NCBI GenBank assembly: GCA_964518765.1
Contig: CAZFJC010000003.1
Span: forward strand, 62,001-126,000
Length of the DNA stretch: 64,000 nt
From: CAZPNX01 sp964518765
GTDB taxonomy: Bacteria; Edwardsbacteria; AC1; EtOH8
Direction: 5' to 3'
The notes under the pieces were generated by a model. That model saw nothing but the letters and a program-made list of their open reading frames with translations. It did not search any database and was not told the origin of the DNA. This document shows positions 50,761-59,557 of this stretch, piece after piece. The translations under genes were made by a program, and so were the position numbers. The stretch's first letter is position 1. Each line of letters opens with the position of its first letter.

Positions 50761-51549
50761 ATGACCATGAGACAGGCGCTGATCAACAGGCTGGTGGAGG
50801 CTTTCGAGCCGAGGCCGGAAGCTTTGGCCTTCTGGCAGGGCGGGTCGGCCGCCTTCGAGCGCAGCGATGAGATGTCGGACATGGATCTCCAGATACTGGT
50901 TAAAGACGGCTTCGTCGACTGGGCTCAGGACCTGCTGGAGGCTACGTTGCGGGAAGTGGCCAGGATCGAGGCCAGCTACGTGCTGCCACAGCCGACCTGG
51001 CACGGCTACTGGCAGGGCTTCTACCGGCTGGAGGGGTATGGCCCCTACCAGATGGTGGACGCCGTCGTTATGAAGGAATCGGACAGAAACCTGCTTTCGG
51101 AGCCGGAAATCCACGGACAGGCCATAGTCTATTTCGACAGGACCGGGCGCGTTGGGCGGGAGCGGGCCGATCCTGAGGCCATCAAGTTGGCCATCAGGCA
51201 GCGCCTGGGCCGGGCGCGGGCCTCGGTCGAGCTGTTCCACTGCTTCGTGGACAAGGAGCTGGCCCGGGGAAGACAGCTGGATGCCCTGGCCCTCTACCAG
51301 TCGCTGGTGCTGGGCCCGCTGGTGGAGACCCTGCGGATGATCCACGATCCGTACCGCTTCAATTTTGGGGCTCGGTACCTGGATTTCTGCCTGCCGGCCG
51401 AAATAATCCAGGAGCTGCGCCAGCTTTCGTTTGTGGGCTCACCGGGTGAATTGATTGTGAAGAAGGGGTTCGCCCTAGGCTGGCTTAAACGCAACTTGGA
51501 GGCGATTGACCCCGACAGGTTATTCGATCCAGGCAAAGCAGGTTTTTGA
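50761..51549 (+). CDS. Nucleotidyltransferase-fold protein
   Basis: The 262-residue protein has the pol-beta superfamily signature FWQGGSAAFERSDEMSDMDLQ at about residues 22-42, with GGS and the two metal-binding aspartates, followed by helices with no clear match. Such proteins transfer nucleotides to proteins, antibiotics or RNA; the substrate is not evident. The gene begins three bases after the frameshifted methyltransferase, so they are likely cotranscribed and functionally linked. The end is followed by a strong bidirectional hairpin. Confidence 0.75.
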   Translation: MTMRQALINRLVEAFEPRPEALAFWQGGSAAFERSDEMSDMDLQILVKDGFVDWAQDLLEATLREVARIEASYVLPQPTWHGYWQGFYRLEGYGPYQMVDAVVMKESDRNLLSEPEIHGQAIVYFDRTGRVGRERADPEAIKLAIRQRLGRARASVELFHCFVDKELARGRQLDALALYQSLVLGPLVETLRMIHDPYRFNFGARYLDFCLPAEIIQELRQLSFVGSPGELIVKKGFALGWLKRNLEAIDPDRLFDPGKAGF

Positions 51550-51591
51550 AAGTCGATCAATCGGAGCGCTGGTCCTCAGCCGGCCAAAAGG

Positions 51592-51619
51592 ATAGCCCCG
51601 CCTTAGGCGGGGCTATTTC
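51592..51619. terminator. Bidirectional terminator between converging genes
   Basis: A perfect eleven-pair stem (51592-51602 with 51606-51616) with loop TTA separates the nucleotidyltransferase and pseudouridine synthase genes. The loop is the stop codon of the latter. Confidence 0.85.
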
Positions 51620-52328
51620 TCAAGGCCGATATTTCTTTTGAGGTCAGCCTCCGGGCTTCGCCGAGGCCCAGGCCAGCCAGCTCGATGGGGCCGAACCCTA
51701 TTCTTCTCAAACGAAGGACCCGGCGTCCCAGGGCCCGGAACATCATCCGCACCTCTCGTTTCTTTCCCTCCCTGATCTCTATCATCACCTCGGTGTCCGT
51801 TGACGAGCGGCGAAGCACCCTGGCCGCGGCCGGGCGGTATAGCTGTCCCTGGAAAGCGATCCCTCGGCGTAGGGGGGCGAGATCCGAGTCTACCAAGCCC
51901 CCCTCGATAAGGGCATGGTAGCTCCTTTTCAGCCCATATCTGGGGTGGGTAAGCCTCTCTATTAGACCTCCGTCGTCGGTCAGCAGCAGCAGGCCCTCGG
52001 TGTCGAAGTCGAGCCGCCCGACATATTTTAAATCCTTGAGATCTCGTGGAAGCAGGTCGTAGATGGTGGTCCGGCCGTAGGAATCTCGCCGGGTGCAGAG
52101 ACAGCCGACCGGCTTGTGGTATGCGTAGTAGCGGAAGCGGGTTGGCAGCCTGGCCGGCCGGCCGTCTACCGATACCCGATCCTTTTCGGGATCGATCCTC
52201 AAGCCCATCTGGTTTACTATGCGGCCGTTGACCGCCACCCGTCCGGCGGCGATGAGCTCGTCGGCCTGACGACGCGAGGCCAGGCTGCAGCGGGAGAGGA
52301 AGCGGTTCAGGCGCTCTTTTTTCTCCAT
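51603..52328 (-). CDS. RsuA/RluB-type 16S/23S rRNA pseudouridine synthase
   Basis: The 241-residue protein has an N-terminal S4 RNA-binding domain (RLNRFLSRCSLASRRQADELI, about 5-25) and a pseudouridine synthase domain with the catalytic aspartate in VGRLDFDTEGLLLLTDDG (about residue 104) and HKPVGCLCTRRD. It isomerises uridine in rRNA. RluB/RsuA subfamily choice cannot be settled by eye. The stop codon lies inside the loop of its own terminator. Confidence 0.9.
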   Translation of the reverse strand: MEKKERLNRFLSRCSLASRRQADELIAAGRVAVNGRIVNQMGLRIDPEKDRVSVDGRPARLPTRFRYYAYHKPVGCLCTRRDSYGRTTIYDLLPRDLKDLKYVGRLDFDTEGLLLLTDDGGLIERLTHPRYGLKRSYHALIEGGLVDSDLAPLRRGIAFQGQLYRPAAARVLRRSSTDTEVMIEIREGKKREVRMMFRALGRRVLRLRRIGFGPIELAGLGLGEARRLTSKEISALRNSPA

Positions 52329-52407
52329 ATGGTTAGAATAGCACTTGGTGACGAGGATTTCAAGGTCCGAGCCTCTGGAATTCCGGCCAGATCCGTCCCG
52401 ATTTTTG

Positions 52408-52437
52408 TTGACAAAAATGCGGACAAAGTGCTACATT
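52408..52437 (+). promoter_or_regulatory. Candidate promoter of the CaCA antiporter
   Basis: TTGACA (52408-52413) and TACATT (52432-52437) are 18 bases apart. The transcript would carry a leader of about 95 bases with CCGG/GCCGG inverted repeats; no known riboswitch was matched. Confidence 0.55.
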
Positions 52438-52540
52438 ATGAATATCCATGCCCCAACCGGAGGCTCCATAGCGACAGCCGGAGGGGCGCGGGCCTGCCGG
52501 AAGGCAAAGCAAAATCGAAAAGCGACTATTTTTCCTCAAC

Positions 52541-53542
52541 ATGCTCGACTGGCTGCTGTTTCTGGCGCTGATAGCCGTCATCGTGTTCGTCGGCAGCAAG
52601 CTGTCCCGCTACGGCGATGCCCTGGGCGAAAAGTTGGGGCTTTCCGGGTCCTGGATAGGCGTGGTGCTGCTGGCGGCGGTCACCTCTCTGCCCGAGATGT
52701 TCGCCGGCATCTCGGCGGCGGGATTGGTGAAGCAGGCCGACCTGGCCCTGGGCAACCTGTTCGGGGCCTGCGTCATGAACCTGGTGGTGGTGGCCGTCCT
52801 GGGCGTACTTCACCATCCACAGCCCATACACCACAAGGTCGGCCAGGAGCAAGCCCTGAGCGCCAGCCTGGCGCTGGTGGCCCTGGCCCTGGCCGGTCTG
52901 GGGCTGGTCCTCAGCCGGCGGTTGATGCCGGTGTCCCTGTTCGACATCGGGCTGTTCGCCATAGCCATTTTCGCCTTCTACCTGATCGCCCAGAGGCTGA
53001 TCTTCCTCTACGAGAGGAGGAACCGTCACTCGCCCGAAAATCCGCAGTACCGACACCTCAGCTTGCTGTCGACAGTGATCCGCTTCTCGGCTGCCGCCCT
53101 GGCCATAGTGGCCGCCGGCATCGCCCTGCCCTACGTGGCCGAGCGCCTGGCACTCCAAATGGGCTGGGGCCGGTCCTTCGTGGGCAGCATCCTGATGTCC
53201 CTAGCCACCACCTCGCCGGAAATGGTGGTCTCCATCAGCGCGCTGCGGATGGGCCAGGTGGGCATGGCCCTGGGGAACCTCTACGGCAGCTGCATATTCA
53301 ACATGAGCTTGGTATTCGTCGACGACATATTCTATCCGGGCTCCATTCTGGCGGAGGCCTCGGGCACCCACCTCTTCACCGTGATGTTGGCCATCACCAT
53401 GGTCGGGGTAGCCCTGACCGGCATGCTGTTCCGGGCCGAACGGAAGGGCCTGATGCGGTTCAGCTGGGATTCCTTGATAATCCTGGGCATGTACCTGGTG
53501 GGGGCGGTCATGATCTTCAGGATGGGACTGAGCCTGGGCTGA
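52541..53542 (+). CDS. CaCA family cation antiporter (sodium/calcium exchanger-like)
   Basis: The 333-residue protein has about ten membrane helices and the two inverted alpha repeats of the CaCA superfamily: AVTSLPEMFAGISAAGLVKQADLALGNLFGACVMN and LATTSPEMVVSISALRMGQVGMALGNLYGSCIFN. The conserved SPE/TTSPE and GN motifs line the ion path. It likely exchanges cations such as Ca2+ across the inner membrane. The start at ATG 52541 lacks a strong ribosome-binding site. Confidence 0.9.
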   Translation: MLDWLLFLALIAVIVFVGSKLSRYGDALGEKLGLSGSWIGVVLLAAVTSLPEMFAGISAAGLVKQADLALGNLFGACVMNLVVVAVLGVLHHPQPIHHKVGQEQALSASLALVALALAGLGLVLSRRLMPVSLFDIGLFAIAIFAFYLIAQRLIFLYERRNRHSPENPQYRHLSLLSTVIRFSAAALAIVAAGIALPYVAERLALQMGWGRSFVGSILMSLATTSPEMVVSISALRMGQVGMALGNLYGSCIFNMSLVFVDDIFYPGSILAEASGTHLFTVMLAITMVGVALTGMLFRAERKGLMRFSWDSLIILGMYLVGAVMIFRMGLSLG

Positions 53543-53550
53543 ATGGGGGC

Positions 53551-53579
53551 TTGACCGGACTGCCGCCAGGTGATAAAAT
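53551..53579 (+). promoter_or_regulatory. Promoter of the TetR-trehalose operon
   Basis: TTGACC (53551-53556) and TAAAAT (53574-53579) are 17 bases apart. Confidence 0.75.
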
Positions 53580-53597
53580 TAAGTGAACGATCACTTA
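53580..53597. promoter_or_regulatory. TetR operator of the trehalose operon
   Basis: TAAGTGA, ACGA and TCACTTA form a perfect seven-pair inverted repeat that begins one base after the -10 box, so a bound repressor would block transcription. Confidence 0.8.
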
Positions 53598-53610
53598 CTT
53601 TAGCGATTAG

Positions 53611-54225
53611 ATGACGCGCAAGCCCCAGGCGGACAGGAGGAGGGAGGTGGTGGCCGCCGCCCAGAGCCACATTCTGAAAAGGGGCCTCCAGACCCTGACC
53701 ATCAGAGAGCTGGCCACGGCCAACGGGCTGTCGGAGGCGGCCCTCTACCGGCACTTCAGGAGCAAGCGGGAGATTCTGATGGCGGTGGCCTCCGATATCG
53801 AGACCAAACTGATGCGCGCCATCAAGGAAGCATCCCGGGGCCGAAACGATCCCATGGATCGGCTGAGGGGCATCATGGGAGCCCACCTGAGCTTCACCGA
53901 AAGGCGGATGGGGGGGCTTTTCGTCCTGGTCTCCGAGGCTATAAACCAGAGGGATCCTATCCTCCGCAGGCAGCTACGCAGGATCGTGGCCAGGTATCTC
54001 GGCCAGATCACGGCGGAGTTGAAGCAGGCCAGGGCCATGGGGGCGATAAGGCGCGACCTGGACCTGACCGACGCCAGCCAAATATTCTTCGGGCTTATCC
54101 AGACGACGGCCATGAACTACGTGCTGAGCGGTTACCGGGAGCCCCCGGCCAAGGCCTTCGGCTCCCTGTGGGGGATTTACGCCCGGGGCATCTGCCGGTC
54201 CGGGGAAGATGGTGCTGGGCGATGA
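53611..54225 (+). CDS. TetR/AcrR family regulator of the trehalose cluster
   Basis: The 204-residue protein has a TetR helix-turn-helix (AAQSHILKRGLQTLTIRELATANGLSEAALYRHFRSKREILMAV, about residues 15-58) and a helical effector domain. It starts 13 bases after a palindromic operator and its stop overlaps the first permease gene (ATGA), so it is probably an autorepressor of the transport and trehalose genes. The inducer is not deducible. Confidence 0.9.
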   Translation: MTRKPQADRRREVVAAAQSHILKRGLQTLTIRELATANGLSEAALYRHFRSKREILMAVASDIETKLMRAIKEASRGRNDPMDRLRGIMGAHLSFTERRMGGLFVLVSEAINQRDPILRRQLRRIVARYLGQITAELKQARAMGAIRRDLDLTDASQIFFGLIQTTAMNYVLSGYREPPAKAFGSLWGIYARGICRSGEDGAGR

Positions 54226-55103
54226 TAGTCGGCCAGGGAAAACTCGTGCCCTGGGCCTTCCTCGCCCCGACCCTGCTGGTCCTGTCCCTGGTGCTTCTGG
54301 TGCCGCTGGCCTACTGTATTCACACCTCGCTCCACGATCTCTCGCTGAGGGGAGGCCAGGCCAGGTTCGTTGGCCTGGACAACTACATGAGGCTGGCCGG
54401 CGATCAGCGGTTCCTGGGGGCGGCCATCAGGACCCTGGGCTTCGTGGCGGTGTCTCTGAGCCTGGAACTGGCGCTGGGTTTAGGCCTGGCGCTCCTGATG
54501 CATCGACTGGCTAAGGGGCGCGGATGTTTCCGGTCGGCGGTGATGGTGCCCTGGGCCATCCCCACAGTGGTGTCCGGCCTGTTATGGGCCTGGATCTTCA
54601 ACGACCGGCTGGGTTTGGCGAATTCGGCCCTGGGGTGGTTCGGGGCGGCCCCGGTGGCCTGGCTGGCCTGGCCGGCCACCAGCTGGGCGGCGCTGCTGGC
54701 GGCCGAAACCTGGAAGACGGCCCCGTTCGTTGCCCTGATAATCCTGGCCGGCCTGCAGATGATACCCAGGGAGCTCTACGAGTCGGCGGAGATCGACGGC
54801 GCCGGACCCTGGTCCAAGTTCACCGGCATCACCCTGCCCCTGATCTGGCCGACTGTCCTGCTGGCGATGCTGTTCCGGACCATCGACGCCCTCAGGGTTT
54901 TCGATCTGGTGACGGTGATGACAGGGGGCGGCCCGGCCGGCAGCACGGAGGTGCTTTCCCTGTACAACTATCGGGTGCTGTTCACCCACTTGGACTTCGG
55001 CTATGGCTCGGCCGTATCGGTGGGGCTGTTCATGCTGGTCATGGCCGGCAGCCTGGCCTACGTCCGGCATCTGGTGGGAGGAACCTATGCCCAGAGCCGC
55101 TAG
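54222..55103 (+). CDS. ABC sugar transporter permease (MalF type)
   Basis: The 293-residue protein has about six membrane helices and the EAA loop ELYESAEIDGAGPWSKFTGITLPL (about residues 186-209) that docks the ATPase. It belongs to the carbohydrate uptake CUT1 group. It begins at ATG 54222, overlapping the TetR stop, and overlaps the second permease gene by 17 bases. Substrate is inferred to be trehalose or a related disaccharide from the neighbours. Confidence 0.93.
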   Translation: MIVGQGKLVPWAFLAPTLLVLSLVLLVPLAYCIHTSLHDLSLRGGQARFVGLDNYMRLAGDQRFLGAAIRTLGFVAVSLSLELALGLGLALLMHRLAKGRGCFRSAVMVPWAIPTVVSGLLWAWIFNDRLGLANSALGWFGAAPVAWLAWPATSWAALLAAETWKTAPFVALIILAGLQMIPRELYESAEIDGAGPWSKFTGITLPLIWPTVLLAMLFRTIDALRVFDLVTVMTGGGPAGSTEVLSLYNYRVLFTHLDFGYGSAVSVGLFMLVMAGSLAYVRHLVGGTYAQSR

Positions 55104-55908
55104 CCTACCCTTAGCTTGGCTCTATGTGGCCGCCCTGGCCTGGATACTTTTCCCGTTCGGGTGGCAGGTGGCCACCTCATTGCGGATGCCCGGAGATATC
55201 GCCGCCGGCTCCTGGAGCTGGTCCGGCCTCAGCCTGGACAACTACCGGGCGGTTTTCTCCCAGGAGCACCGTTTCTCCCGTTACCTGGCCAACAGCCTGG
55301 CGATAGCCGTCTCGACGGCCCTGATCTCGGTGCTGCTGGGGGGCTTGGCCGGTTATGCCCTGTCGAGGCTGCGCTTCAGGCTCAGGGGCGCCGTGCTGGT
55401 GGCCATTCTGGCGGCTTCCATGTTCCCGCAGATAGCCTCGGTCAGCCCGCTGTTCCTGCTTTTCCGGAAGCTGGGCCTGCTCAACACCTATGCCGGGCTG
55501 ATTATAGCCTACACCGGCTTCGGCCTGCCTTTGGCGGTCTGGCTGATGGCCAACTTTTTCGGACAGCTTCCCCCCGAGCTTGAGGAGGCCGCCGCCATCG
55601 ACGGGGCCGGGTTTCTGGAGACGGCCCGACGGGTTATGATGCCCCTGGCCGCGCCCGGGGCCTTCACCGCCGCCATACTCGTCTTCATATTATCCTGGAA
55701 CGAGTTCGTTTTGGCGCTGGCCCTCAACACCAACGAAAGCATGAGGACGGTGACCGTCGGCCTCGCCATGTTCCCCGGCCAATACGAGATGCCTTGGGGG
55801 ACGATCTTCGCCGCCTCCACGGTCGTCACCGTCCCGCTCGTCCTCATGGTACTTCTTCTCCAAAAGTGGATCGTATCCGGACTGCTGGCCGGTTCGGTCA
55901 AGCAGTGA
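55087..55908 (+). CDS. ABC sugar transporter permease (MalG type)
   Basis: The 273-residue protein has about six membrane helices and the EAA loop ELEEAAAIDGAGFLETARRVMMPLAAPG (about residues 160-187), typical of MalG-like CUT1 permeases. GGGAGGAACCT precedes ATG 55087. It forms the heterodimeric channel with the preceding permease. No ABC ATPase gene is present in the cluster. Confidence 0.93.
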   Translation: MPRAASLPLAWLYVAALAWILFPFGWQVATSLRMPGDIAAGSWSWSGLSLDNYRAVFSQEHRFSRYLANSLAIAVSTALISVLLGGLAGYALSRLRFRLRGAVLVAILAASMFPQIASVSPLFLLFRKLGLLNTYAGLIIAYTGFGLPLAVWLMANFFGQLPPELEEAAAIDGAGFLETARRVMMPLAAPGAFTAAILVFILSWNEFVLALALNTNESMRTVTVGLAMFPGQYEMPWGTIFAASTVVTVPLVLMVLLLQKWIVSGLLAGSVKQ

Positions 55909-55974
55909 TTCCGTCACGTCGGTCATCGGCCAAATGCCGAACAGTCGTTGCCTAGCAAAATCGGAGGAATTTAC

Positions 55975-57210
55975 TTGAAACTTAAAATCGTTCTCGTTTC
56001 GCTCTTTTTGGCCTTGACCGCGTTCTCCTGCGGCCGGGATGGTGCCGGGGTGCTGACCCTGGCCGTCGGCAAGGACCCCACCGGACAGCACCGGGCCATG
56101 TTGGACGAGTTCACGAAACAGAACCCCGGCATAAGAGTGAAGCTTCTGGAGATGCCGGAATCGTCTACCCAGCAGCACGACGCCTACGTCACCTACCTGG
56201 CCGCCGGCGATGCCAGCATCGACGTCTACTCTATAGACATAATCTGGCCGGCCGAGTTCGCCTTGGCCGGCTGGCTGGAGCCGCTTGACGGACGCCTCTC
56301 CCCGGAGGACCTGGGCGACTTCCTGCCCGGCCCGCTGGCGGGCTGCCGCTACCGGGACAGCCTGTACGCCCTGCCCTGGTTCACCGATGCCGGAGTGCTT
56401 TATTACCGGAAGGACATCCTGGAGGGCCGCGGATTCCGGGAGCCGGCCACCTGGGGCGAGCTCATCGCACAGGCCTCGGCCTTGTCGCTCGAGGAAGGGG
56501 TTCCGGGCTACGTCTGGCAGGGACAGCAGTACGAAGGTCTGGTCTGTAATTTCCTGGAGGTGCTCTGGAGCTGCGGAGGCGACGTCTTCGATCGGTCCGG
56601 GCGGCCGTCCCTGGACGGCCCCGAGGCCGCCGAGGCGGTCCGAATACTGCTTGAGATGCTGCGCACCAAGGCCTCGCCCCGGGGCGTGCTGACCTACAAG
56701 GAGGAGGAGGCCCGTCAACTGTTCACCGGAGGCCAGGCGATATTCATGAGGAACTGGCCCTACGCCTGGGCCATGGCCCAGGACAGCGCCAAGGGCTCCC
56801 GGGTGGCCGGCCGGGTGGGGCTGGCCCCGCTGCCTTCCCTGGATGGCAGGTCCAGCGCGGCCTGTCTGGGGGGGTGGAACCTGGGGGTCAGCCGCTTCTC
56901 CAAAAACAAGGACGATGCCGTCAAGCTGGTCAAGTTTCTGTGCTCGTTCCAATCCCAGAAGAGCTTCGCGCTTCACGGAGGCCGGCTGCCCACCAGGGCT
57001 TCGGTCTATCAGGACGACGAGGTGCTGAAGGCGAACCCGCACTACCGCGATTTCTACCATGCCTTCCGTAATGCCAGGCCCAGGCCGGTCCGGCCCGATT
57101 ACCCCAAGGTCTCCGACATCATCCAGCTGGCACTGCACCGGATCCTGGCCGGCCGGGTGACGGCCGACCAGGGGCTGAGGGAAATGCAGGAAGGCCTGGA
57201 GTCCTTGTGA
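55975..57210 (+). CDS. ABC sugar-binding lipoprotein
   Basis: The 411-residue protein has a signal ending in LTAFSCGRD, a lipobox-like SPII site, and the fold of CUT1 solute-binding proteins (DIIWPAEFALAGWLEPLD, LPWFTDAGVLYYRKDIL, VWQGQQYEGLVCNFLEVLWSCGG, SAACLGGWNLGVSRFSKN). The GGAGG at 55963-55967 sets the start at TTG 55975 rather than an earlier TTG. It captures the substrate in the periplasm and hands it to the two permeases. Resemblance to trehalose/maltose-binding proteins is by context. Confidence 0.92.
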   Translation: MKLKIVLVSLFLALTAFSCGRDGAGVLTLAVGKDPTGQHRAMLDEFTKQNPGIRVKLLEMPESSTQQHDAYVTYLAAGDASIDVYSIDIIWPAEFALAGWLEPLDGRLSPEDLGDFLPGPLAGCRYRDSLYALPWFTDAGVLYYRKDILEGRGFREPATWGELIAQASALSLEEGVPGYVWQGQQYEGLVCNFLEVLWSCGGDVFDRSGRPSLDGPEAAEAVRILLEMLRTKASPRGVLTYKEEEARQLFTGGQAIFMRNWPYAWAMAQDSAKGSRVAGRVGLAPLPSLDGRSSAACLGGWNLGVSRFSKNKDDAVKLVKFLCSFQSQKSFALHGGRLPTRASVYQDDEVLKANPHYRDFYHAFRNARPRPVRPDYPKVSDIIQLALHRILAGRVTADQGLREMQEGLESL

Positions 57211-57274
57211 ATCGGACTAACCAAGGGAAGGTACCGGCGACATCCATTTTCCCCGTTGAGGGGGACGAAATGTT

Positions 57275-59557
57275 ATGAAGATCAATTTCCTCATTATCCT
57301 CTCCATCATTCTGGCGGTGAGCCTGGTGGTGGTCGGGTTCACCATGTGGCAGGCCGGGCAGGAGCGGCAGCGCCTGACCATCGACTTGGAGAGAAGGACA
57401 GCCCTTCTGGCCGAGGGGATGCACGATGGTGTTCAGGGCCTGATGGTCCGGGGAAGCTTCAGGAAGCTGCAGCAACTGGTGGACAAGTACGGCTCCAGCC
57501 AGCGAATCCTGGGCCTGGCGGTCTTCGACCTACGCGACAGCCTGCTGTCGGCCACCTATGGGACAGAGGAGCTCATTCCGCCAGCACGGGCCCTGGTCTC
57601 GGGGAGCATGGACGCGGACTCCTCCCGGGGGTCATTCGCCAAGGCCGGCGGCCGGCAGCTTTACATCCACGTCCTGCCCATCAAGCAGGAGGGGGCGGTC
57701 ATCGGTGCCCTGGCCGTGTTCAGCGACGCCGGACACATCGGGCAGGCGGTGAGCGACCTGTGGCGCCGCAATTTCATCCGCCTTCTGATCCAGGCCATGG
57801 TCATCGCCATGGTCACCCTGCTGGTCATCCAGTGGAGCGTCTTCGGGCCGTTGAACCGCATGGTGGAATGGATGAAGACGGTCAGGTTCGACCAGTACCA
57901 GCGGGCCGGATCCAAACCGCCCGAGGGATTCTTCTCCCCCCTGCAGAATGAGGTGGGTCGGATGGCCCAGTCGATACTTGAGGCCAGGGCGGCGGCGGCC
58001 GAGGAGGCCAGGTTGAGGGCGGCCTCCGAGTCGCTGTGGACCCCGGAGCGCCTGAAGCAGGAGGCGATGAAGCTGCTGGAGGACCGCCTATTGGTGGCGG
58101 TCTCCAACCGTGAGCCGTACATCCACATCAAAAAAGGAAGGAACATCGAGGTGCAGGTCCCGGCCAGCGGCCTGGTGACGGCCATGGAGCCGGTGCTCAA
58201 GGCCTGTGGCGGGGTGTGGGTGGCCCACGGCAGCGGCAACGCCGACCGGGAGGTGGTCGATGGCCGGGACCGGCTGTCGGTGCCGCCAGACGAACCAAGG
58301 TACACGTTGCGCCGGCTGTGGCTGACCAAGGACCAGGAGGAGGGCTACTATTACGGATTCTCCAACGAGGGTCTGTGGCCGCTATGCCACATCGTCCACG
58401 CCAGGCCGGTCTTCCGGGAGAGCGACTGGCAGTATTACCACCAGGTGAACCAGAAGTTCGCCGAGACGGTGCTGGAGGAGATCGAGGGGGCGCACGAGCC
58501 ATACATACTGATACAAGACTATCATTTCGCCCTGCTGCCCAGGATGATAAAGGAGAGGCGACCGGACGCCCGGGTGTCCATATTCTGGCACATACCCTGG
58601 CCCAATGCCGAGGCCTTCCGCATCTGCCCCTGGGAGCGGGAGCTGGTCTACGGCATGCTGGGGGCCGACGTGGTCGGGTTTCACATCCAGTACCACTGCA
58701 ACAATTTCCTAGAGACGGTCGACCGGTCGCTGGAGTGCCGGATCGATTGGGAGCGCTTCTCGGTGGAGAAGGACGGCCACCACACCATGGTCAAGCCGTT
58801 TCCCATAAGCATCGACTTCCGGCAGGGGCCGGCGCCCGAGAGCTTCGACCGGAGCGCCCTGAAGGAATCGCTGCTGAAGGACCTGGGGGTCAAGGCCGAG
58901 TTCCTGGGGGTGGGGGTGGACCGCATCGACTACACCAAGGGCATCCCGGAGAGGTTCCGAGCGGTGGAGCGTTTTCTGGAGAGGTGGCCGGAGTACCGGG
59001 AGAGGTTCACCTTCGTCGAACTGGGCGCTCCCAGCCGCACCCATATCAAGCGGTATCACGCCCTGATGACCGAGGTCGAGGAGGAGGCGGACCGGATCAA
59101 CTGGAAACTCAAGACCCGAGACTGGAGGCCGATAGTGCTGCTGGCCCAGCACCACAGCCACCAGCAGATATTGCCCTACTACCAAGCGGCCGACCTGTGT
59201 CTGGTGACCTCGCTCCACGACGGCATGAACCTAGTAGCCAAGGAATACGTGGCCTCCAGGGCCGACGGCAGCGGCGCGCTGATCCTCAGCCGCTTCACCG
59301 GAGCCTCCCGCGAGCTGCTGGACGCCCTGATCGTCAATCCTTACGATATCGAGCAGACGGCCGAGGCCGTCCGGTACGCCTTGGAGATGCCGGCCGAGGA
59401 GCAGAGGCTTCGCATCGGGCGCATGCAACAGCAGATCCAGAACCGGAACATCTTCCTGTGGGCAGGCCGCCTGTTGCGCGCCCTGTACGAGGTGAGGACC
59501 GACGACCTGTCAACCTGGGGAAAGGCGGGAAGCGATGCCCAGGGACAATCAGATTAA
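57275..59557 (+). CDS. Membrane sensor fused to trehalose-6-phosphate synthase (GT20)
   Basis: The 760-residue protein has a membrane helix (about 5-24), an extracytoplasmic region of about 140 residues, a second helix (about 166-188), a HAMP-like/coiled-coil linker (about 189-260) and then a GT20 domain (about 270-745). GT20 residues are intact: SNREPY, ILIQDYHFALLP, FWHIPWPNAEAFR, GVDRIDYTKGIPERF with the phosphate-binding Arg and Lys, and SLHDGMNLVAKEYVAS. It makes trehalose-6-phosphate from UDP-glucose and glucose-6-phosphate. The two-helix sensor layout resembles chemoreceptors or histidine kinases, suggesting regulated activity. otsB lies three genes downstream. Confidence 0.9.
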   Translation: MKINFLIILSIILAVSLVVVGFTMWQAGQERQRLTIDLERRTALLAEGMHDGVQGLMVRGSFRKLQQLVDKYGSSQRILGLAVFDLRDSLLSATYGTEELIPPARALVSGSMDADSSRGSFAKAGGRQLYIHVLPIKQEGAVIGALAVFSDAGHIGQAVSDLWRRNFIRLLIQAMVIAMVTLLVIQWSVFGPLNRMVEWMKTVRFDQYQRAGSKPPEGFFSPLQNEVGRMAQSILEARAAAAEEARLRAASESLWTPERLKQEAMKLLEDRLLVAVSNREPYIHIKKGRNIEVQVPASGLVTAMEPVLKACGGVWVAHGSGNADREVVDGRDRLSVPPDEPRYTLRRLWLTKDQEEGYYYGFSNEGLWPLCHIVHARPVFRESDWQYYHQVNQKFAETVLEEIEGAHEPYILIQDYHFALLPRMIKERRPDARVSIFWHIPWPNAEAFRICPWERELVYGMLGADVVGFHIQYHCNNFLETVDRSLECRIDWERFSVEKDGHHTMVKPFPISIDFRQGPAPESFDRSALKESLLKDLGVKAEFLGVGVDRIDYTKGIPERFRAVERFLERWPEYRERFTFVELGAPSRTHIKRYHALMTEVEEEADRINWKLKTRDWRPIVLLAQHHSHQQILPYYQAADLCLVTSLHDGMNLVAKEYVASRADGSGALILSRFTGASRELLDALIVNPYDIEQTAEAVRYALEMPAEEQRLRIGRMQQQIQNRNIFLWAGRLLRALYEVRTDDLSTWGKAGSDAQGQSD

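Noticed and set aside
52438..52540. A cyclic-di-GMP or yybP-ykoY riboswitch before the antiporter.
   Set aside because: GGAAGGCAAAGC is suggestive, but the conserved pairings of those classes could not be found.
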